Notes: generated by a model from the sequence alone, not told the origin. DNA of 64,000 nucleotides from Thalassospira profundimaris WP0211 (GCF_000300275.1 NZ_AMRN01000002.1:310001-374000), one strand, 5' to 3'. Shown: positions 26,753 through 36,593, counted from the stretch's first letter. Numbers and translations are program-made.

Positions 26753-27066
26753 TTGCCGTTGTGATCGGTGATGCCAGAGGCCGATGGGCAGGACCTGCAT
26801 GACTGCCTTGTCGTTATTCGGCATTGGGCCCATTTACAGACTGTTAACGGCTGGTTATAAAGCCGCCGCGATCTGCCGATAAGCAGAATCGCCGGGATTT
26901 GGTCTTTGAGTGTCGTGAACGTGTCGTTGAACCAGCAGGAAATTCCCAGTTTTCGGGCTGTTTGACGGCAAGGGCAAGAAGGACTGATGACGGCTATCTG
27001 TTATGAGTGGAGTCGCACAGGATTTAGTTTTTCGCTTTCCCGGCACCCATTAACCGAGGCCCCGAT
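26753..27066. other. 314-bp intergenic region upstream of prs
   Basis: No gene is seen here. The region should hold the prs promoter. GAGGCC lies a few bases before the prs ATG, but I see no strong hairpin or repeat. Confidence 0.4.
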
Positions 27067-27999
27067 ATGAAGATCCTCGCTGGTAACAGTAACCGCCCGT
27101 TGGCTGAGGCAATTGCTGACCATCTTAATCTGCCGCTTACCCGTGCAGATGTTAAGCGTTTCTCTGATGAGGAAATCTGGTGCGAAATACAGGAAAACGT
27201 CCGCGGTGAGGACGTTTTTGTCATTCAGAGCACCTCTTATCCCGCAAACGACAACCTGATGGAACTGCTGGTGATGCTTGATGCGCTGCGCCGCGGTTCG
27301 GCCCGTCGTATCACGGCTGTGATGCCGTATTTCGGCTATGCCCGTCAGGACCGTAAATCGGGCCCCCGTACCCCGATTTCGGCGAAACTGGTTGCCAACC
27401 TGATCACGGTTGCCGGTGCAGACCGCGTTCTGACCATGGATCTCCATGCCGGTCAGATTCAGGGCTTCTTTGATATTCCGCTTGATAACCTGTTTGCATC
27501 GCCGGTTCTGACCAGCGACATCCGCAACAAGTTTGACGGCAAGAAGCTTGTGATCGTCAGCCCGGATGTTGGCGGTGTTGCCCGTGCGCGTTCGGTGGCA
27601 AAACGCCTGGATGCGGAACTGGCGATTATCGACAAACGTCGCCCGCAGGCCGGTGTTTCCGAAGTCATGAACGTCATTGGTGACGTCAAGGATGCGGCTT
27701 GCATCCTGGTTGATGACATCGTTGATTCCGCCGGTACGCTTTGCAATGCGGCCGGTGCGTTGAAAGAACGTGGTGCGGCGTCGGTTGCCGCCTATGTTTC
27801 GCACGGTGTTCTGTCGGGTCCGGCGGTTGAGCGTATTGCCAACTCCCCGATGACCGAGGTTGTTACCACTGACTCGATCAAGGCATCTGATGCCGTACGT
27901 GATTGCGGAAAAATCAGACAGCTTCCGATTGCACCGCTGATGGCCGAAGCCATCCGCCGCATTTCGGAAGAAAAATCTGTTTCCGTTCTTTTCGATTGA
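27067..27999 (+). CDS. prs: ribose-phosphate pyrophosphokinase
   Basis: A 310-residue cytoplasmic enzyme making PRPP from ribose 5-phosphate and ATP for nucleotide, histidine, tryptophan and NAD synthesis. Recognisable segments are [10 protein letters not shown], the catalytic flexible loop around [17 protein letters not shown] and the PRPP-binding motif [15 protein letters not shown]. Length is typical. It is the first gene of a prs-rplY-pth-ychF block common in alphaproteobacteria. Confidence 0.97.
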   Translation: MKILAGNSNRPLAEAIADHLNLPLTRADVKRFSDEEIWCEIQENVRGEDVFVIQSTSYPANDNLMELLVMLDALRRGSARRITAVMPYFGYARQDRKSGPRTPISAKLVANLITVAGADRVLTMDLHAGQIQGFFDIPLDNLFASPVLTSDIRNKFDGKKLVIVSPDVGGVARARSVAKRLDAELAIIDKRRPQAGVSEVMNVIGDVKDAACILVDDIVDSAGTLCNAAGALKERGAASVAAYVSHGVLSGPAVERIANSPMTEVVTTDSIKASDAVRDCGKIRQLPIAPLMAEAIRRISEEKSVSVLFD

Positions 28000-28017
28000 G
28001 GGTATAAGGCCCTCGCT

Positions 28018-28043
28018 GCGGTGGCACCCCTGGAGGCCACCGC
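28018..28043 (+). terminator. hairpin between prs and rplY
   Basis: GCGGTGGC (28018-28025) pairs with GCCACCGC (28036-28043), followed by ACTTGTTTTCG. It could terminate prs transcripts or act as a leader hairpin for the ribosomal protein gene. Confidence 0.5.
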
Positions 28044-28121
28044 ACTTGTTTTCGCAGGCTTTCAGCGGTGATTCTCACCAACCTGCGGGGCAAACTACTT
28101 TTAGTTCAAGGAGATTTTCCG

Positions 28122-28751
28122 ATGGCAAATTCTGTTATCAATGCGGAAATCCGTGAACGGGCCGGAAAGGGGGCCGCCCGTGCCGTGCGTCGTGCCGGTA
28201 TGGTCCCTGGTGTTATCTATGGTGCAAAACAGGAAGCTGTTCTGTTCCAGGTTGACCCGCGTCCGCTTTGGAAACTTCTGCATCAGCCGGGCTTCTATTC
28301 CCACGTTCTGACCGTTCAGGTTGGCAAAGAGAAATACGAAGTTCTGCCGCGCGACGTTCAGTTCGACAAAGTATCTGACGAAATTCTGCACGTTGACTTC
28401 CTGCGCTTTGCAAAAGGCCAGACGATCAACGTTGAAGTTCCGGTTCGCTTCGTAAACGAAGAGAAATCCCCGGGCCTCAAAAAAGGCGGTGTTCTGAACA
28501 TCGTTCGTCACGACGTCGAAGTTCTTTGCGCACCGTCTGCAATTCCGGAAGAGCTGGTCTTTGACCTGACCGGTGTTGAAGTTGGTGATTCGATCCACAT
28601 TTCGGCGATCAAACTGCCGAAAGGTGTCGAGCTTACGATTACCGATCGTGACTTCACGGTCGCAACCGTTGCTGCGCCATCTGCTCTGCGTTCGGAAGAG
28701 AACGAATCTTCTGACGAAGAAGGCGAAGAAGAAGCAGCGACCGAAGAATAA
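28122..28751 (+). CDS. rplY: 50S ribosomal protein L25/general stress protein Ctc
   Basis: A 209-residue two-domain (CTC-type) L25 protein that binds 5S rRNA. The N-terminal L25 domain is at about residues 1-95 (ERAGKGAARAVRRAGMVPGVIYG). The C-terminal TL5-like beta domain is at about 100-185, followed by an acidic tail (NESSDEEGEEEAATEE). The start at 28122 has AAGGAG at the right spacing; an in-frame ATG 18 codons earlier is not preferred. It is 15 bp upstream of pth, and the pair is conserved. Confidence 0.95.
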   Translation: MANSVINAEIRERAGKGAARAVRRAGMVPGVIYGAKQEAVLFQVDPRPLWKLLHQPGFYSHVLTVQVGKEKYEVLPRDVQFDKVSDEILHVDFLRFAKGQTINVEVPVRFVNEEKSPGLKKGGVLNIVRHDVEVLCAPSAIPEELVFDLTGVEVGDSIHISAIKLPKGVELTITDRDFTVATVAAPSALRSEENESSDEEGEEEAATEE

Positions 28752-28766
28752 GATCGAGGTCTTACG

Positions 28767-29546
28767 ATGTTTCTGGTGGTTGGATTGGGAAACCCGGGAT
28801 CGGGATATGCCGCCAATCGTCACAACATTGGCTTCATGGCGGCGGACGAACTCGTCCGCCGCTATTCTTTTGGTCCCTGGCGCAAAAAGTTCCAGGGCCA
28901 GATTTCCGAAGGTGAATTGAACGGCCAAAAGGTTCTGGTTCTGAAACCGGAAACCTTCATGAACCTTTCGGGGCAAAGCGTTGGCGAAGTCCTGCGCTTT
29001 TACAAGATTCCGGTCGAAGACGTTATTGTCCTGCATGATGAGCTGGACCTGCCGCCGGGCAAGCTGCGCGTTAAACGCGGCGGCGGCCATGGTGGCCATA
29101 ACGGTTTGCGATCGATTGATGCCCATTGTGGTAAGGAATATCGCCGCGTTCGTTTGGGGATAGGCCATCCGGGGGATAAGTCCCGCGTGCATGGTCATGT
29201 GCTTGGGGATTTCTCCAAGGCCGAGCAGGATGGCTGGCTGATGACCTTGCTTGATGCGGTGGCGGCCGAATTCGGGCGTCTGACCAAGGGCGATGATGGC
29301 GGCTTTATGAGCAAGGTTTCCGCCATCGTTTCACCGCCCAAGCCAAAGGCGCCGAAAAAGGACAAACCGGCCGCCGAGAAGGGTGAGAAAAACAAAGATG
29401 CATCAACCGAGCCGCAGGCCGGTGATGGCATCGATGATCTTTCAGGGGCGGCAAAGGTGCGGCTTGAGCGCGCCGATACCCCGGTAAGTAATGCAGCCTC
29501 GGCCATGGCCGAAGCGCTTGCCAAGGCATTTGGCAAAAAGAAATAG
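28767..29546 (+). CDS. pth: peptidyl-tRNA hydrolase with a C-terminal extension
   Basis: A 259-residue enzyme that releases tRNA from peptidyl-tRNA dropped by ribosomes. The catalytic core (1 to about 190) has [18 protein letters not shown] with the catalytic His21, [10 protein letters not shown] and [10 protein letters not shown]. Beyond residue 190 there is an extra tail of about 65 residues, Lys/Pro/Ala-rich and then helical ([15 protein letters not shown]), absent from the E. coli protein of 194 residues. It is translated closely after rplY. Confidence 0.95.
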   Translation: MFLVVGLGNPGSGYAANRHNIGFMAADELVRRYSFGPWRKKFQGQISEGELNGQKVLVLKPETFMNLSGQSVGEVLRFYKIPVEDVIVLHDELDLPPGKLRVKRGGGHGGHNGLRSIDAHCGKEYRRVRLGIGHPGDKSRVHGHVLGDFSKAEQDGWLMTLLDAVAAEFGRLTKGDDGGFMSKVSAIVSPPKPKAPKKDKPAAEKGEKNKDASTEPQAGDGIDDLSGAAKVRLERADTPVSNAASAMAEALAKAFGKKK

Positions 29547-29610
29547 TCTGGTTTGCACATTTGCAAACCGATCCTGATAAACAGAAATTCAAGTGACGGA
29601 GCCCGGAAAG

Positions 29611-30714
29611 ATGGGATTCAAATGCGGTATCGTCGGTATGCCCAATGTTGGTAAATCGACCCTTTTTAACGCCCTGACCCAGACGGCGGCTGCCGAGGCA
29701 GCGAACTTCCCGTTCTGTACGATTGAACCCAATACCGGCCGTGTTGGTGTGCCTGACAATCGTCTCGACAAGATTGCGGAAATCGGCAAATCGGCAACCA
29801 TCATTCCGACCCAGCTTGAGTTTGTTGATATTGCCGGTCTGGTCCGTGGCGCGTCAAAGGGCGAGGGGCTGGGCAACCAGTTTTTGGCCAACATTCGCGA
29901 AACCGACGCCATCGTCCATGTTCTGCGCTGTTTCGAAGATGACGACATTACCCATGTTGACGGCTCTGTCGATCCGGTGCGTGATGCGGAAACCATCGAA
30001 ACCGAACTGATGCTGGCCGATATGGAAAGCCTGGAGAAACGTATTCCTGGCCTGCAGAAAAAGGCGCGTCAGAACGACAAGGATGCGGTCCTGACAATGG
30101 CGCTGATCGAACGGTCATTGGAAGCCCTTCGCGAAGGAAAGCCGGCGCGGACCGTTAAAATTGACGGTGAAGACGAAGAAAAAGCATTCCGTATGCTACA
30201 GCTTCTGACCAGCAAGCCGATCCTGTATGTTTGCAATGTTGATGAAGACAACGCAGCCGACGGCAATGAACTTTCGGCCAAGGTTGCCGCTATGGCCGAA
30301 GCACAGGGTGCACGTTCGGTTGTAATTTCAGCCGCGATCGAGGCCGAAGTTGCCCTGCTTGACAGTGCAGAAGACAAGAAAGAATTCCTTGAAGGTCTTG
30401 GTCTTTCGGAAACCGGCCTGGCGCGTATTATCCGCGAAGGCTACAAGCTGCTGAACCTTCTGACCTTCTTTACGGTTGGCCCGAAAGAGGCGCGCGCATG
30501 GACGGTGTTCAAAGGTGCGACCGCCCCGAATGCAGCCGGTGTCATTCACACCGATTTCGAGCGCGGCTTTATTAAGGCCGAAACCATCGCCTATGACGAT
30601 TTCATCGAATTTAACGGTGAATCGGGTGCGCGCGATGCCGGTAAGCTGCGTCAGGAAGGCAAGACCTACGTCGTTAAGGACGGCGATATCTTCCACTTTA
30701 AATTCAACGTCTAA
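29611..30714 (+). CDS. ychF: redox-regulated ATPase YchF
   Basis: A 367-residue Obg-family P-loop protein that prefers ATP to GTP. The Walker A motif is GMPNVGKST (residues 9-17), switch regions include NFPFCTIEPN, and the G3 segment is DIAGLVRGASKGEGLGNQFL. The C-terminal TGS domain is at about 280-365. YchF associates with ribosomes and negatively affects oxidative stress resistance in several bacteria. ATG at 29611 (MGFKCGIVG) matches the family's usual N-terminus; a GTG six codons earlier is not preferred. Confidence 0.95.
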   Translation: MGFKCGIVGMPNVGKSTLFNALTQTAAAEAANFPFCTIEPNTGRVGVPDNRLDKIAEIGKSATIIPTQLEFVDIAGLVRGASKGEGLGNQFLANIRETDAIVHVLRCFEDDDITHVDGSVDPVRDAETIETELMLADMESLEKRIPGLQKKARQNDKDAVLTMALIERSLEALREGKPARTVKIDGEDEEKAFRMLQLLTSKPILYVCNVDEDNAADGNELSAKVAAMAEAQGARSVVISAAIEAEVALLDSAEDKKEFLEGLGLSETGLARIIREGYKLLNLLTFFTVGPKEARAWTVFKGATAPNAAGVIHTDFERGFIKAETIAYDDFIEFNGESGARDAGKLRQEGKTYVVKDGDIFHFKFNV

Positions 30715-30739
30715 GCACCCGCTTTTCCGGAATTACTCC

Positions 30740-30770
30740 AAAGGCCACCGTAAGTTATGCGGTGGCCTTT
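30740..30770 (+). terminator. rho-independent terminator of ychF
   Basis: AAAGGCCACCG (30740-30750) pairs with CGGTGGCCTTT (30760-30770), followed by TGCTTTTG. Confidence 0.88.
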
Positions 30771-30856
30771 TGCTTTTGGTCCGGGCGATATGGCCTGGGG
30801 GCTTGTCAAAACAGGCCAGCGCAGTCTACCTTCGCTGTTGCAACAACGAGGATGGC

Positions 30857-31594
30857 ATGAACGATCTGAGCCCGAAAAACCGCATTTTGCTTGTTTTCAA
30901 TTCCGCCACCGGACAGCCGGGACGGTTGGGAACTGTAATGCGTAAATACGGGTTCGAGTTCGATATTCGCCGCCCCGGTGAAGGTGATCAGCTTCCGACC
31001 GATCTTGGCAAATATCATCTGGTTGTCGTGTTTGGTGGCCCGATGAGTGCCAATGACGATCATCTGGATAATGTGCGTGCGATCATGAACTGGCTACCGC
31101 ATGTGGTGGCCAGTGATGCGATGTATCTGGGCATTTGCCTGGGCGCGCAGATGATGGCGCGCCATCTTGGTGAGGATGTTGTGCCCCATCCCGAAGGCAT
31201 GACCGAAATCGGCTATTACCCGGTGCAGGCGACAGAAGCGGGCGAGCACCTGTTTCCCGAAGAACTGATGGTTTATCACTGGCACAGTGAAGGGTTTGGC
31301 ATTCCCGACGGGGCAGAATTGGTCGCGACCGGCCCGACATTCCCCCATCAGGCCTATCACATTGACGAGCGCATCTGGGGCATTCAGTTCCACCCGGAAG
31401 TCGATGACGAAGCCCATGAACGCTGGCTTTCGAATGCGGCCGACAAGACCGATCGCCCGAACGCACAATGCCCCGATACCCAGCGGGCCGGGCGGGCGAA
31501 ATATGATGCGGCGTTCGGGGCGTGGTTTGAACGCTTTGCCGAGAAGGTGCTGGTCAAGAACCGCATGGCATGCGATGTCGGGCAGAGCAGTTAA
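30857..31594 (+). CDS. type 1 glutamine amidotransferase-domain protein
   Basis: A 245-residue stand-alone class I glutamine amidotransferase, like GuaA-N or YfeJ-type proteins. The triad is visible: C94 in LGICLGAQ, H179 and E181 in QFHPE. No synthetase domain follows, so the acceptor of the ammonia, or whether it acts on gamma-glutamyl compounds, is unknown. ATG at 30857 has GAGGA upstream; the frame extends back into ychF only as an overlap. It is convergent with the DUF2478-like gene with only 9 bases between. Confidence 0.82.
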   Translation: MNDLSPKNRILLVFNSATGQPGRLGTVMRKYGFEFDIRRPGEGDQLPTDLGKYHLVVVFGGPMSANDDHLDNVRAIMNWLPHVVASDAMYLGICLGAQMMARHLGEDVVPHPEGMTEIGYYPVQATEAGEHLFPEELMVYHWHSEGFGIPDGAELVATGPTFPHQAYHIDERIWGIQFHPEVDDEAHERWLSNAADKTDRPNAQCPDTQRAGRAKYDAAFGAWFERFAEKVLVKNRMACDVGQSS

Positions 31595-31603
31595 CGGCTA
31601 TCC

Positions 31604-32116
31604 TCAGACTGCCACCGTATCTGCGCGTGCTTCCGACAGCCAGTTTTCGATGGCTTGTGCGCTAAGGGCGAGTGCGTCGGCATAGCCGCCATGGAAGGCA
31701 TCCCACGCATCGCGATACTCATCGCGCACCCCGACCAGAACCGGTATTTCCAGATCCAGCGCGCGTGAAATCACATCACGAAGTCCACGCCCGTCGGCTT
31801 CGCTCCGGCCAAAGCGGGCGATGATCAGAATGTCCGATCCTGCCTCAACATCGCGCGCGAGCTGTTCGGCCAAGGTCGACAGCGCGTCGCCATCAAGCTT
31901 GCAACCCTTGGCCATTTTGCCGCGATTTTTCGTGATTGGCATTTCATCGCCGCTGCGCAGATTGCGGACATGCACCAGGGTGCCACAATCGGCATCCTTG
32001 CGGCGTTTTTGCACATACCCCGCAACCGACTTGCCGTTTGCCAACATGGTGTCGGCAATCCCGGCAAGCAGATCATCAATCGGGTCTTTGGGCTGAAAGG
32101 CGATACCGGCCAGCAT
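31604..32116 (-). CDS. DUF2478-like protein
   Basis: A 170-residue cytoplasmic protein. GIAFQPKDPIDDLLAGIADTML at the start and ILIIARFGRSEADGRGLRDVI in the middle resemble the DUF2478 family, often encoded near molybdenum transport genes; its biochemical role is unknown. The family assignment is from memory of the pattern and is moderate. It begins 3 bp after the alcohol dehydrogenase stop, so the two are one transcript. The Cys in DCGTLVHVRN and the downstream arginines could bind a ligand, but this is speculative. Confidence 0.55.
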   Translation of the reverse strand: MLAGIAFQPKDPIDDLLAGIADTMLANGKSVAGYVQKRRKDADCGTLVHVRNLRSGDEMPITKNRGKMAKGCKLDGDALSTLAEQLARDVEAGSDILIIARFGRSEADGRGLRDVISRALDLEIPVLVGVRDEYRDAWDAFHGGYADALALSAQAIENWLSEARADTVAV

Positions 32117-32119
32117 GGA

Positions 32120-33160
32120 TCAGAACCGGTCAATCACGGTAACACCGGTCGAGGCGAAGCTATCCATATTCATCAGCGCAGTCGCCCCTTCGGCCAGGGT
32201 GACGTGATCAGCGATCAGCTTTTGCGGGGCGAGTTTGCCTGACAGGATCATGTCGAGCATCGCGTCATAGCGAAAGGCCTGCATGCCGTGGCTGCCGAGT
32301 ATTTCAAGTTCATGGGCGACGACGCGATCCATCGGTACCTTGGCATGGGCGTGGTCGCCGGTCATCAGCCCGATCTGAATATGTTTGCCGCGTTTGCGCA
32401 AGCACGCGACCGAGTTAAAGCAGGTCACAGCACTTCCAAGTGCATCGACCGATACATGTGCGCCACCCCGGGTGATGTCCTTGATCGCGGTCGGGATATC
32501 ATCGACTTCCTGCGCATTCAGGACTGCGTTGGCACCAAGTTCCCTGGCGAAGTCGAGTTTGGCGTTATCAATATCGACAGCCACCACATAGGCGCCGGCG
32601 GCCGCGGCAATCATGATCGCCGACAGGCCAACACCGCCGGCACCATGGACGGCGACGATTTGACCGGCAGAAACCTTGCCCTGATCAATCACGCCGCGGA
32701 AGCTGGTGGCAAAGCGACAGCCGAGGCTTGCGGCGGTTGCGAAATCCATTTCATCGGGCAGGCGGACAAGGTTGGTGTCGGCATAATCAATCGCGACATA
32801 TTCGGCAAAGCTGCCCCAGCCGGTAAAGCCCGGCTGGAATTGATGATCGCAGACCTGATGATTGCCACTATGGCATTCCGGGCAATGACCGCAGCCAGAT
32901 ACGAAGGGCACGGTGACGCGATCACCGTCTTTCCAGCGTTTGATATCCTTGCCGATTGCAACCACGGTGCCGGCAAATTCGTGGCCCGGTACATGGGGCA
33001 GTTGCACATCGGAATCATGGCCCATCCAGCCGTGCCAGTCGCTGCGGCAAAGGCCGGTGGCCTCGACCTTGATGACCACACCGCCATTTTGCGGGGTCGG
33101 GTCGGGGAGTTTCTGGACCTCGATCGGGCCTTGATATTCGGTGAAGTAGGCTGCGCGCAT
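32120..33160 (-). CDS. zinc-dependent alcohol dehydrogenase
   Basis: A 346-residue medium-chain dehydrogenase. Catalytic zinc ligands are Cys in [10 protein letters not shown] (about residue 37) and His-Glu in PGHEF (about 60). The structural zinc lobe is [15 protein letters not shown] (about 90-104). The NAD(P)-binding Rossmann motif is GAGGVGLSA (about 174). Substrate is unknown. Relatives act on primary alcohols and aldehydes. It lies between rhomboid and DUF2478-like genes on the same strand. Confidence 0.9.
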   Translation of the reverse strand: MRAAYFTEYQGPIEVQKLPDPTPQNGGVVIKVEATGLCRSDWHGWMGHDSDVQLPHVPGHEFAGTVVAIGKDIKRWKDGDRVTVPFVSGCGHCPECHSGNHQVCDHQFQPGFTGWGSFAEYVAIDYADTNLVRLPDEMDFATAASLGCRFATSFRGVIDQGKVSAGQIVAVHGAGGVGLSAIMIAAAAGAYVVAVDIDNAKLDFARELGANAVLNAQEVDDIPTAIKDITRGGAHVSVDALGSAVTCFNSVACLRKRGKHIQIGLMTGDHAHAKVPMDRVVAHELEILGSHGMQAFRYDAMLDMILSGKLAPQKLIADHVTLAEGATALMNMDSFASTGVTVIDRF

Positions 33161-33200
33161 AACGAATTCCTCCGGGGACGACTTTTTTTTTTACTTTGGC

Positions 33201-34175
33201 CTAAGTATCATCCTTGTTGCGGTCCGGATGCAAGCGGACAACTTTCGGGACGCCGACCGATGGTTTGGATTTTGGTTTTGGTGCCGATTTCGGCTGATAG
33301 CGGCCCCAAGGGGATGAATCGCGCTCCTCGCCCTCTTTGCGCTCTTTTCCCCAGGGCCCGCGCTGATCGCGGCGCATATTGGCACGTTTGGCTGCGCGCT
33401 CTGCCTCATAGGCAGCCGCCCAGGGCGGGATGTTCGATGTGGCTCCGCGCGTTTTGCGACCAGGGCGATAAATGCCAAAGGCTGGTGCGGGCGAGCCATC
33501 ATGCCACAGCGGCACATTGCGATGCTTGAATAGCGGGATCAGGGCGACACCGGCAAGGAAACCCGCGATATGGGCAACCCATGCGATGCCACCCCCGGCA
33601 CCACTGCCAAAATTGATCACCTGAGTGATAAACCAGAAGCCCAGTACGACCACGGCCGGAACATAGAAGACAAACACCCAGAAGAACCAGACCAGCACGC
33701 GGGCCTTGGGATAGAGCAGGAAATACGCCCCCAAGACGCCTGCCAGCGCACCGGATGCGCCGATCATGGGGATTTCCGACTGGGTATCAAGCAACCCGTG
33801 CCCAAGCGCTGCAGCAACGCCACAGGCAAGATAAAAGATCAGAAAGCGGAAATGGCCCATCGAATCTTCGACATTATTCCCGAAGATCCAGAGATACAGC
33901 ATATTACCGCCCAGATGCATCCAGCCGCCATGCATGAACATGGCCGAAAAGATCGACAGGAACCCGAAACCGGCCGGGAAGGGTGAAAAGCCCGGTGGCA
34001 GTTCGGCGTGACCAAACAGGACGGCCGGGATGGCACCGTATTGCAGGTTCACAAGCGTGGCTGCGCGCGGATCAAGGGTGACGGTGCCCAGAAACACCAC
34101 GACATTGATCGCAATGATCGCGTAGGTGACCCATGGCGTGATGGTGGTCGGGTTGTTGTCCTTGATCGGCAGCAT
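33201..34175 (-). CDS. rhomboid-family intramembrane serine protease
   Basis: A 324-residue membrane protein with about six helices in the first 220 residues. The catalytic dyad is S141 in GASGALAG and H202 in WVAHIAGF. HGGWMHLGGNMLYLWIFG (about 82-99) is the conserved helix 2 motif. The C-terminal 110 residues are hydrophilic, Arg/Lys/Pro-rich and probably disordered in the cytoplasm. The physiological substrate is unknown. It follows oxyR on the same strand. Confidence 0.92.
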   Translation of the reverse strand: MLPIKDNNPTTITPWVTYAIIAINVVVFLGTVTLDPRAATLVNLQYGAIPAVLFGHAELPPGFSPFPAGFGFLSIFSAMFMHGGWMHLGGNMLYLWIFGNNVEDSMGHFRFLIFYLACGVAAALGHGLLDTQSEIPMIGASGALAGVLGAYFLLYPKARVLVWFFWVFVFYVPAVVVLGFWFITQVINFGSGAGGGIAWVAHIAGFLAGVALIPLFKHRNVPLWHDGSPAPAFGIYRPGRKTRGATSNIPPWAAAYEAERAAKRANMRRDQRGPWGKERKEGEERDSSPWGRYQPKSAPKPKSKPSVGVPKVVRLHPDRNKDDT

Positions 34176-34229
34176 TGGCTATGTCTGTTGTCTGTGTCCT
34201 AAGTGGTACGGTGGGCAACGGGCTGCCGA

Positions 34230-35153
34230 TCAGGCAACGACGGCCTGATCGCGCGGGGCAAGGCGATCGCGCAGGTAGGCTGCCAGCTGACGATATTCCA
34301 GCTTGCGGGCCGAACTGCGCCGCCAGACCATGCCAATCCGCCGGATCGGCACCGGATTTTCAAACGGAACGATTTTAAGCAAATCGGGCCGACGCGCTTC
34401 GACTTCAAGCGACATTTCCGGCAACAGTGTGGCACCGATGCCGGCCCCGACCATCTGAACCAGGGTCGACAGGCTGTTGGCCTGGAAATCAGCCGATTTG
34501 TTCCAGCCCGCCTTCTGACAGACTTCAAGCGCCTGATCGCGCAAGCAGTGCCCGTCTTCCAGCAGGAGGAGTTTTTCATCCTTGATGTCGCTGATTTCGA
34601 GATGCTTTTTATGGGTCAGCGGATTGTTTGGCGAACAGGCAAAGACAAAGCGATCCTCGAACAGTTCGAACTCTTCAAGCCAGTTTTCATCAATCGGAAG
34701 CGCAATCAGGGCAAGATCGAGTTTGCCGGCCATCAGAAGTTCCACCAGCTTGGCGGTTTGGTCTTCGCGCAGAAGCGGCTGCAATTTCGGGAAGCCCGCC
34801 TTGAGTGCGGCCATCACATCGGGCAACAGATAGGGGCCGATGGTCGGGATCACACCGATATGGATCGGGCCCGAAAGCGGGTCGGAGGCGGCCTGCGCCA
34901 TGGTGGTTAATTCATCAACTTCCTGAAGGATATTTCGCGCCCGCGAAACGACCTCTTCACCGAGTGGCGTCATCAGGACCTGACGCTTGTTGCGTTCGAC
35001 CAGTTGGGCGCCCAGAAGGTTCTCAAGCTCGCTTATCGCAGCTGACAAACTTGGCTGCGTAATGAAGCAAGTCTCTGCAGCGCGGCCAAAATGTCCGGTT
35101 TCGGACAGCGCAACAAGGTATTTGAGCTGCTTGATGCTTGGTTGGGCAGCCAT
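34230..35153 (-). CDS. oxyR: hydrogen peroxide-sensing regulator OxyR
   Basis: A 307-residue LysR-type regulator. The N-terminal helix-turn-helix is at about residues 18-40 (GHFGRAAETCFITQPSLSAA). The redox cysteines of OxyR are both present: C203 and C212 in GHCLRDQALEVC, corresponding to the disulfide pair of the E. coli protein. It is divergent from ahpC/ahpD, the usual OxyR targets, and a matching binding site overlaps its start codon, which suggests autoregulation. High confidence from the cysteine motif and context. Confidence 0.95.
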   Translation of the reverse strand: MAAQPSIKQLKYLVALSETGHFGRAAETCFITQPSLSAAISELENLLGAQLVERNKRQVLMTPLGEEVVSRARNILQEVDELTTMAQAASDPLSGPIHIGVIPTIGPYLLPDVMAALKAGFPKLQPLLREDQTAKLVELLMAGKLDLALIALPIDENWLEEFELFEDRFVFACSPNNPLTHKKHLEISDIKDEKLLLLEDGHCLRDQALEVCQKAGWNKSADFQANSLSTLVQMVGAGIGATLLPEMSLEVEARRPDLLKIVPFENPVPIRRIGMVWRRSSARKLEYRQLAAYLRDRLAPRDQAVVA

Positions 35154-35188
35154 AAATTTTTCCTATCAAGAATCCAAGTTTTATCTAT
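35152..35188. promoter_or_regulatory. candidate OxyR binding site (oxyR-ahpC)
   Basis: ATAA-N7-CTAT-N7-CCAA-N7-CTAT runs from 35152 to 35188. It keeps the spacing of the OxyR consensus (four blocks ATAG/CTAT separated by 7), with two blocks exact and one off by a base. It overlaps the oxyR start and lies about 130 bp before ahpC. Confidence 0.55.
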
Positions 35189-35318
35189 TTGTCTTAGGTA
35201 ATGCATTTCTCTACAAATCGCTAGCAAGCAGTGCATTTTTTGCAACTGCACACAAAAGTTTTTGCGGCCTGTCGGGGGCCGCTCATTGTTTTTACAAACT
35301 GGGTTAGGAGTAACCATA

Positions 35319-35846
35319 ATGCTTACCGTTGGTGATACGCTTCCAGAATTCAATCTTACCGGCGTTTCGGGCAAAACCCCGGACAGCTTCGCACCGGTTA
35401 CCGACAAGTCCTATGAAGGCAAATGGAAGATCCTGTTCTTCTGGCCGAAAGACTTCACCTTTGTTTGCCCGACCGAGATCGTTGGTTACGGCGAACTGAA
35501 TGGTGATTTCGAAGACCGTGATGCGGTTCTTCTGGGTTGCTCGACCGACACCGACTTCGTGCACGCTGCATGGCGTACCCACCACGAAGACCTGGGCGAC
35601 AGCCCGTTCGTATGGCTGGCTGACGAGAAAAAAGAACTCTCGACCGCCCTTGGTGTTCTGGCCAAAGACGCCGGTGTTGCCCTGCGTGCGACCTTCATCA
35701 TCGACCCGGACAACATCATCCGTCACGTACAGGTCAACGACCTGAACGTTGGTCGTAACCCGCAGGAAGCCCTTCGTATTCTTGACGCTCTGCAGACCGA
35801 CGAACTTTGCCCGTGCAACTGGAACCAGGGCGACGAAACCCTGTAA
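35319..35846 (+). CDS. ahpC: alkyl hydroperoxide peroxidase (typical 2-Cys peroxiredoxin)
   Basis: A 175-residue peroxiredoxin that reduces hydrogen peroxide and organic peroxides. Peroxidatic C50 is in FTFVCPTEIVGYG and the resolving region is ELCPCNW (C164/C166) near the C-terminus. AhpF is not adjacent; an AhpD protein follows, pointing to the AhpC/AhpD pairing described in mycobacteria and other bacteria. The start at 35319 has TAGGAG correctly spaced. It is divergent from oxyR. Codon use is strongly biased, consistent with high expression. Confidence 0.93.
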   Translation: MLTVGDTLPEFNLTGVSGKTPDSFAPVTDKSYEGKWKILFFWPKDFTFVCPTEIVGYGELNGDFEDRDAVLLGCSTDTDFVHAAWRTHHEDLGDSPFVWLADEKKELSTALGVLAKDAGVALRATFIIDPDNIIRHVQVNDLNVGRNPQEALRILDALQTDELCPCNWNQGDETL

Positions 35847-35867
35847 GTCCAGTCCGGACCTATTTGT

Positions 35868-35891
35868 GGGATCGGGCCTTGGCCCGGTCCC
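35868..35891 (+). terminator. hairpin between ahpC and ahpD
   Basis: GGGATCGGGCC (35868-35878) pairs with GGCCCGGTCCC (35881-35891). There is no U-run, so it is probably a partial terminator or stabilising hairpin that makes ahpC more abundant than ahpD. Confidence 0.6.
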
Positions 35892-36028
35892 GCCTTTCAG
35901 CCTGTGACTTTTGCCGACTTGCGCATTGTGCGCCCGACCAAGTGCGGCACTGCCACGGCTGATAATTCCCCGCATTCGTTATTGAATTACGCGTTTATTG
36001 TTTCAGACAGCTTCAGAGGATTTTTTCC

Positions 36029-36565
36029 ATGACGTCGATCGTTGAAATCAAGGACTCCATGCCGGCCTATGCCAAGGACCTTAAGCTGAACCTTTCGAGC
36101 ATGGCCAACAATCCGGGCATGACCGACCAGCAGGTTTATGGCACTGCCCTTGCGTGTGCCTTTGCATCGCGCAACGCCAAACTGACCAAGGCCGTTGCCG
36201 CAGAAGCAAAAGAAAAACTGACGCCTGAGGCGATTGAAGCTGCCAAAGGTGCAGCTGCCATCATGGGCATGAACAACATCTATTACCGGTTCAACCACCT
36301 GGTATCGGATGAAGAATACAGCACCATGCCGGCCCGCCTGCGCATGAACATCATCGGCAAGCCGGGCATTGATAAGGCCGACTTCGAACTGTTTTCGATC
36401 GCGGTTTCGGCGATCAATGGATGCGGCATGTGCATCGATAGCCATGACAAGGTGCTGAAGAACGCTGGCGTTAAAAAGGAAACCATCCAGAACGCCATCC
36501 GCATCGCATCGGTTATCCATGCGGTTGCTGTTGTGATTGATGCCGAGGATGCACTGGCCGAATAA
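36029..36565 (+). CDS. ahpD: alkyl hydroperoxidase AhpD (carboxymuconolactone decarboxylase family)
   Basis: A 178-residue all-helical protein with the AhpD active site C132-G-M-C135 and H139 (NGCGMCIDSHDK). It passes reducing equivalents to AhpC and can itself reduce peroxides weakly. It follows ahpC on the same strand, with a GC-rich hairpin between, and is probably under OxyR control. GAGGATTTTTTCC precedes the ATG. Confidence 0.93.
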   Translation: MTSIVEIKDSMPAYAKDLKLNLSSMANNPGMTDQQVYGTALACAFASRNAKLTKAVAAEAKEKLTPEAIEAAKGAAAIMGMNNIYYRFNHLVSDEEYSTMPARLRMNIIGKPGIDKADFELFSIAVSAINGCGMCIDSHDKVLKNAGVKKETIQNAIRIASVIHAVAVVIDAEDALAE

Positions 36566-36593
36566 CCGCCAAACATCTGCCATCAAGACAAAA

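Noticed and set aside
32288-33529. 413-residue plus-strand open frame
   Set aside because: Opposite the zinc alcohol dehydrogenase and rhomboid genes; no recognisable domain and no ribosome site.
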